Under the pieces are notes generated by a model. It searched no databases and was not told the DNA's origin. It worked only from the letters and a program-made list of their open reading frames with translations. The translations under genes were made by a program, and so were the position numbers. This document shows, in pieces, positions 63,985-64,000 of a stretch of 64,000 nt of DNA. The DNA is from Streptomyces natalensis ATCC 27448. GTDB lineage: Bacteria; Actinomycetota; Actinomycetes; Streptomycetales; Streptomycetaceae. The DNA is taken from positions 19,556-83,555 of the forward strand of contig NZ_JRKI01000012.1 of the NCBI RefSeq assembly GCF_000935125.1. The letters run 5' to 3'. The number at the start of each line of letters is the position of its first letter. Positions within the stretch are counted from its first letter, which is position 1.

Positions 63985-64000
63985 CCCCCCCCCCCCCCCC
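63985..64000. other. Homopolymer of 16 C at window end
   Basis: Sixteen consecutive C close the window after TTG. In this genome type it is more likely an assembly or contig-end artefact than biology. Confidence 0.7.

Noticed and set aside
63985..64000. Poly-C as telomere or regulatory tract
   Set aside because: Streptomyces telomeres are palindromic, not homopolymeric; most likely an assembly end.

Overview
The window is high-GC actinobacterial DNA, almost certainly from a Streptomyces or close relative. Evidence: strong G/C bias at third codon positions, GTG/TTG starts, chains of 4-bp start/stop overlaps, a 2-methylisoborneol (earthy odour) locus, an LAxTG sortase-anchor remnant and a DUF2267/Hsp18 stress cluster. 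Remains of at least five mobile elements (tyrosine integrase/Xis, IS5, IS630, IS1380, IS21) and a ParA pair suggest an accessory, recombination-prone region such as a chromosome arm or large plasmid. A terminal run of 16 C looks like a contig end.

Layout. (1) 1-4969: a polymorphic-toxin locus: WXG100-like partner, 1284-aa RHS toxin, then a probable immunity gene cut by the window edge. (2) 6093-7874: excisionase and an integrase whose catalytic half was lost at an IS5-family insertion. (3) 7874-16621: a minus-strand pathway of KamA-like radical SAM enzyme, metallo-beta-lactamase-fold hydrolase, FAD/NAD(P)-binding protein, cupin and MFS transporter, with a nearby PLP aminotransferase and LuxR-type regulator. 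(4) 16786-24353: sortase-anchor remnant, AraC/glyoxalase pair, UvrA paralogue, PolX, a Vms1/baeRF-like protein and a secreted HAD phosphatase. (5) 24522-30915: a second WXG100-like toxin operon: partner, nucleic-acid deaminase toxin, SUKH-4 protein fused to a dead deaminase domain, P-loop NTPase/propeller, WD/SUKH-like protein. (6) 31282-36104: HD hydrolase, LysR/hydrolase divergent pair, an orphan Cys-free RiPP-like precursor and a VOC protein. (7) 36721-39594: the 2-MIB genes with a decayed family-2B encapsulin gene. (8) 40440-43072: IS630 debris, ParA plus a small partner, a zinc-ribbon membrane protein. (9) 43493-58930: the main find, a pyrimidine (cytosine-type) nucleoside antibiotic cluster in two divergent operons. 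(10) 58957-64000: cluster edge with truncated sulfotransferase and IS debris, an APH-type kinase, a LysE exporter, two DUF2267 genes, and hsp18 divergent from its regulator across a perfect palindrome.

How the nucleoside cluster probably works (inference): a MilA-like pyrimidine-nucleotide C5 hydroxymethylase makes hydroxymethyl-CMP, a MilB/BlsM-like N-glycosidase frees the base, and a glycosyltransferase resembling cytosylglucuronate synthases joins base to sugar acid. A radical SAM protein and a DegT aminotransferase remodel the sugar, and methyl- and acetyltransferases, a beta-hydroxylase and an MFS pump tailor and export the product. An unusual block of AMP-dependent ligase, free acyl carrier protein and group-IV PLP decarboxylase implies a side chain made by decarboxylating a carrier-bound amino acid, as in butirosin biosynthesis. 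A CelD/FemAB-type transferase and an unrecognised 307-aa protein may attach or activate another amino acid. I cannot match this gene combination to a cluster I know.
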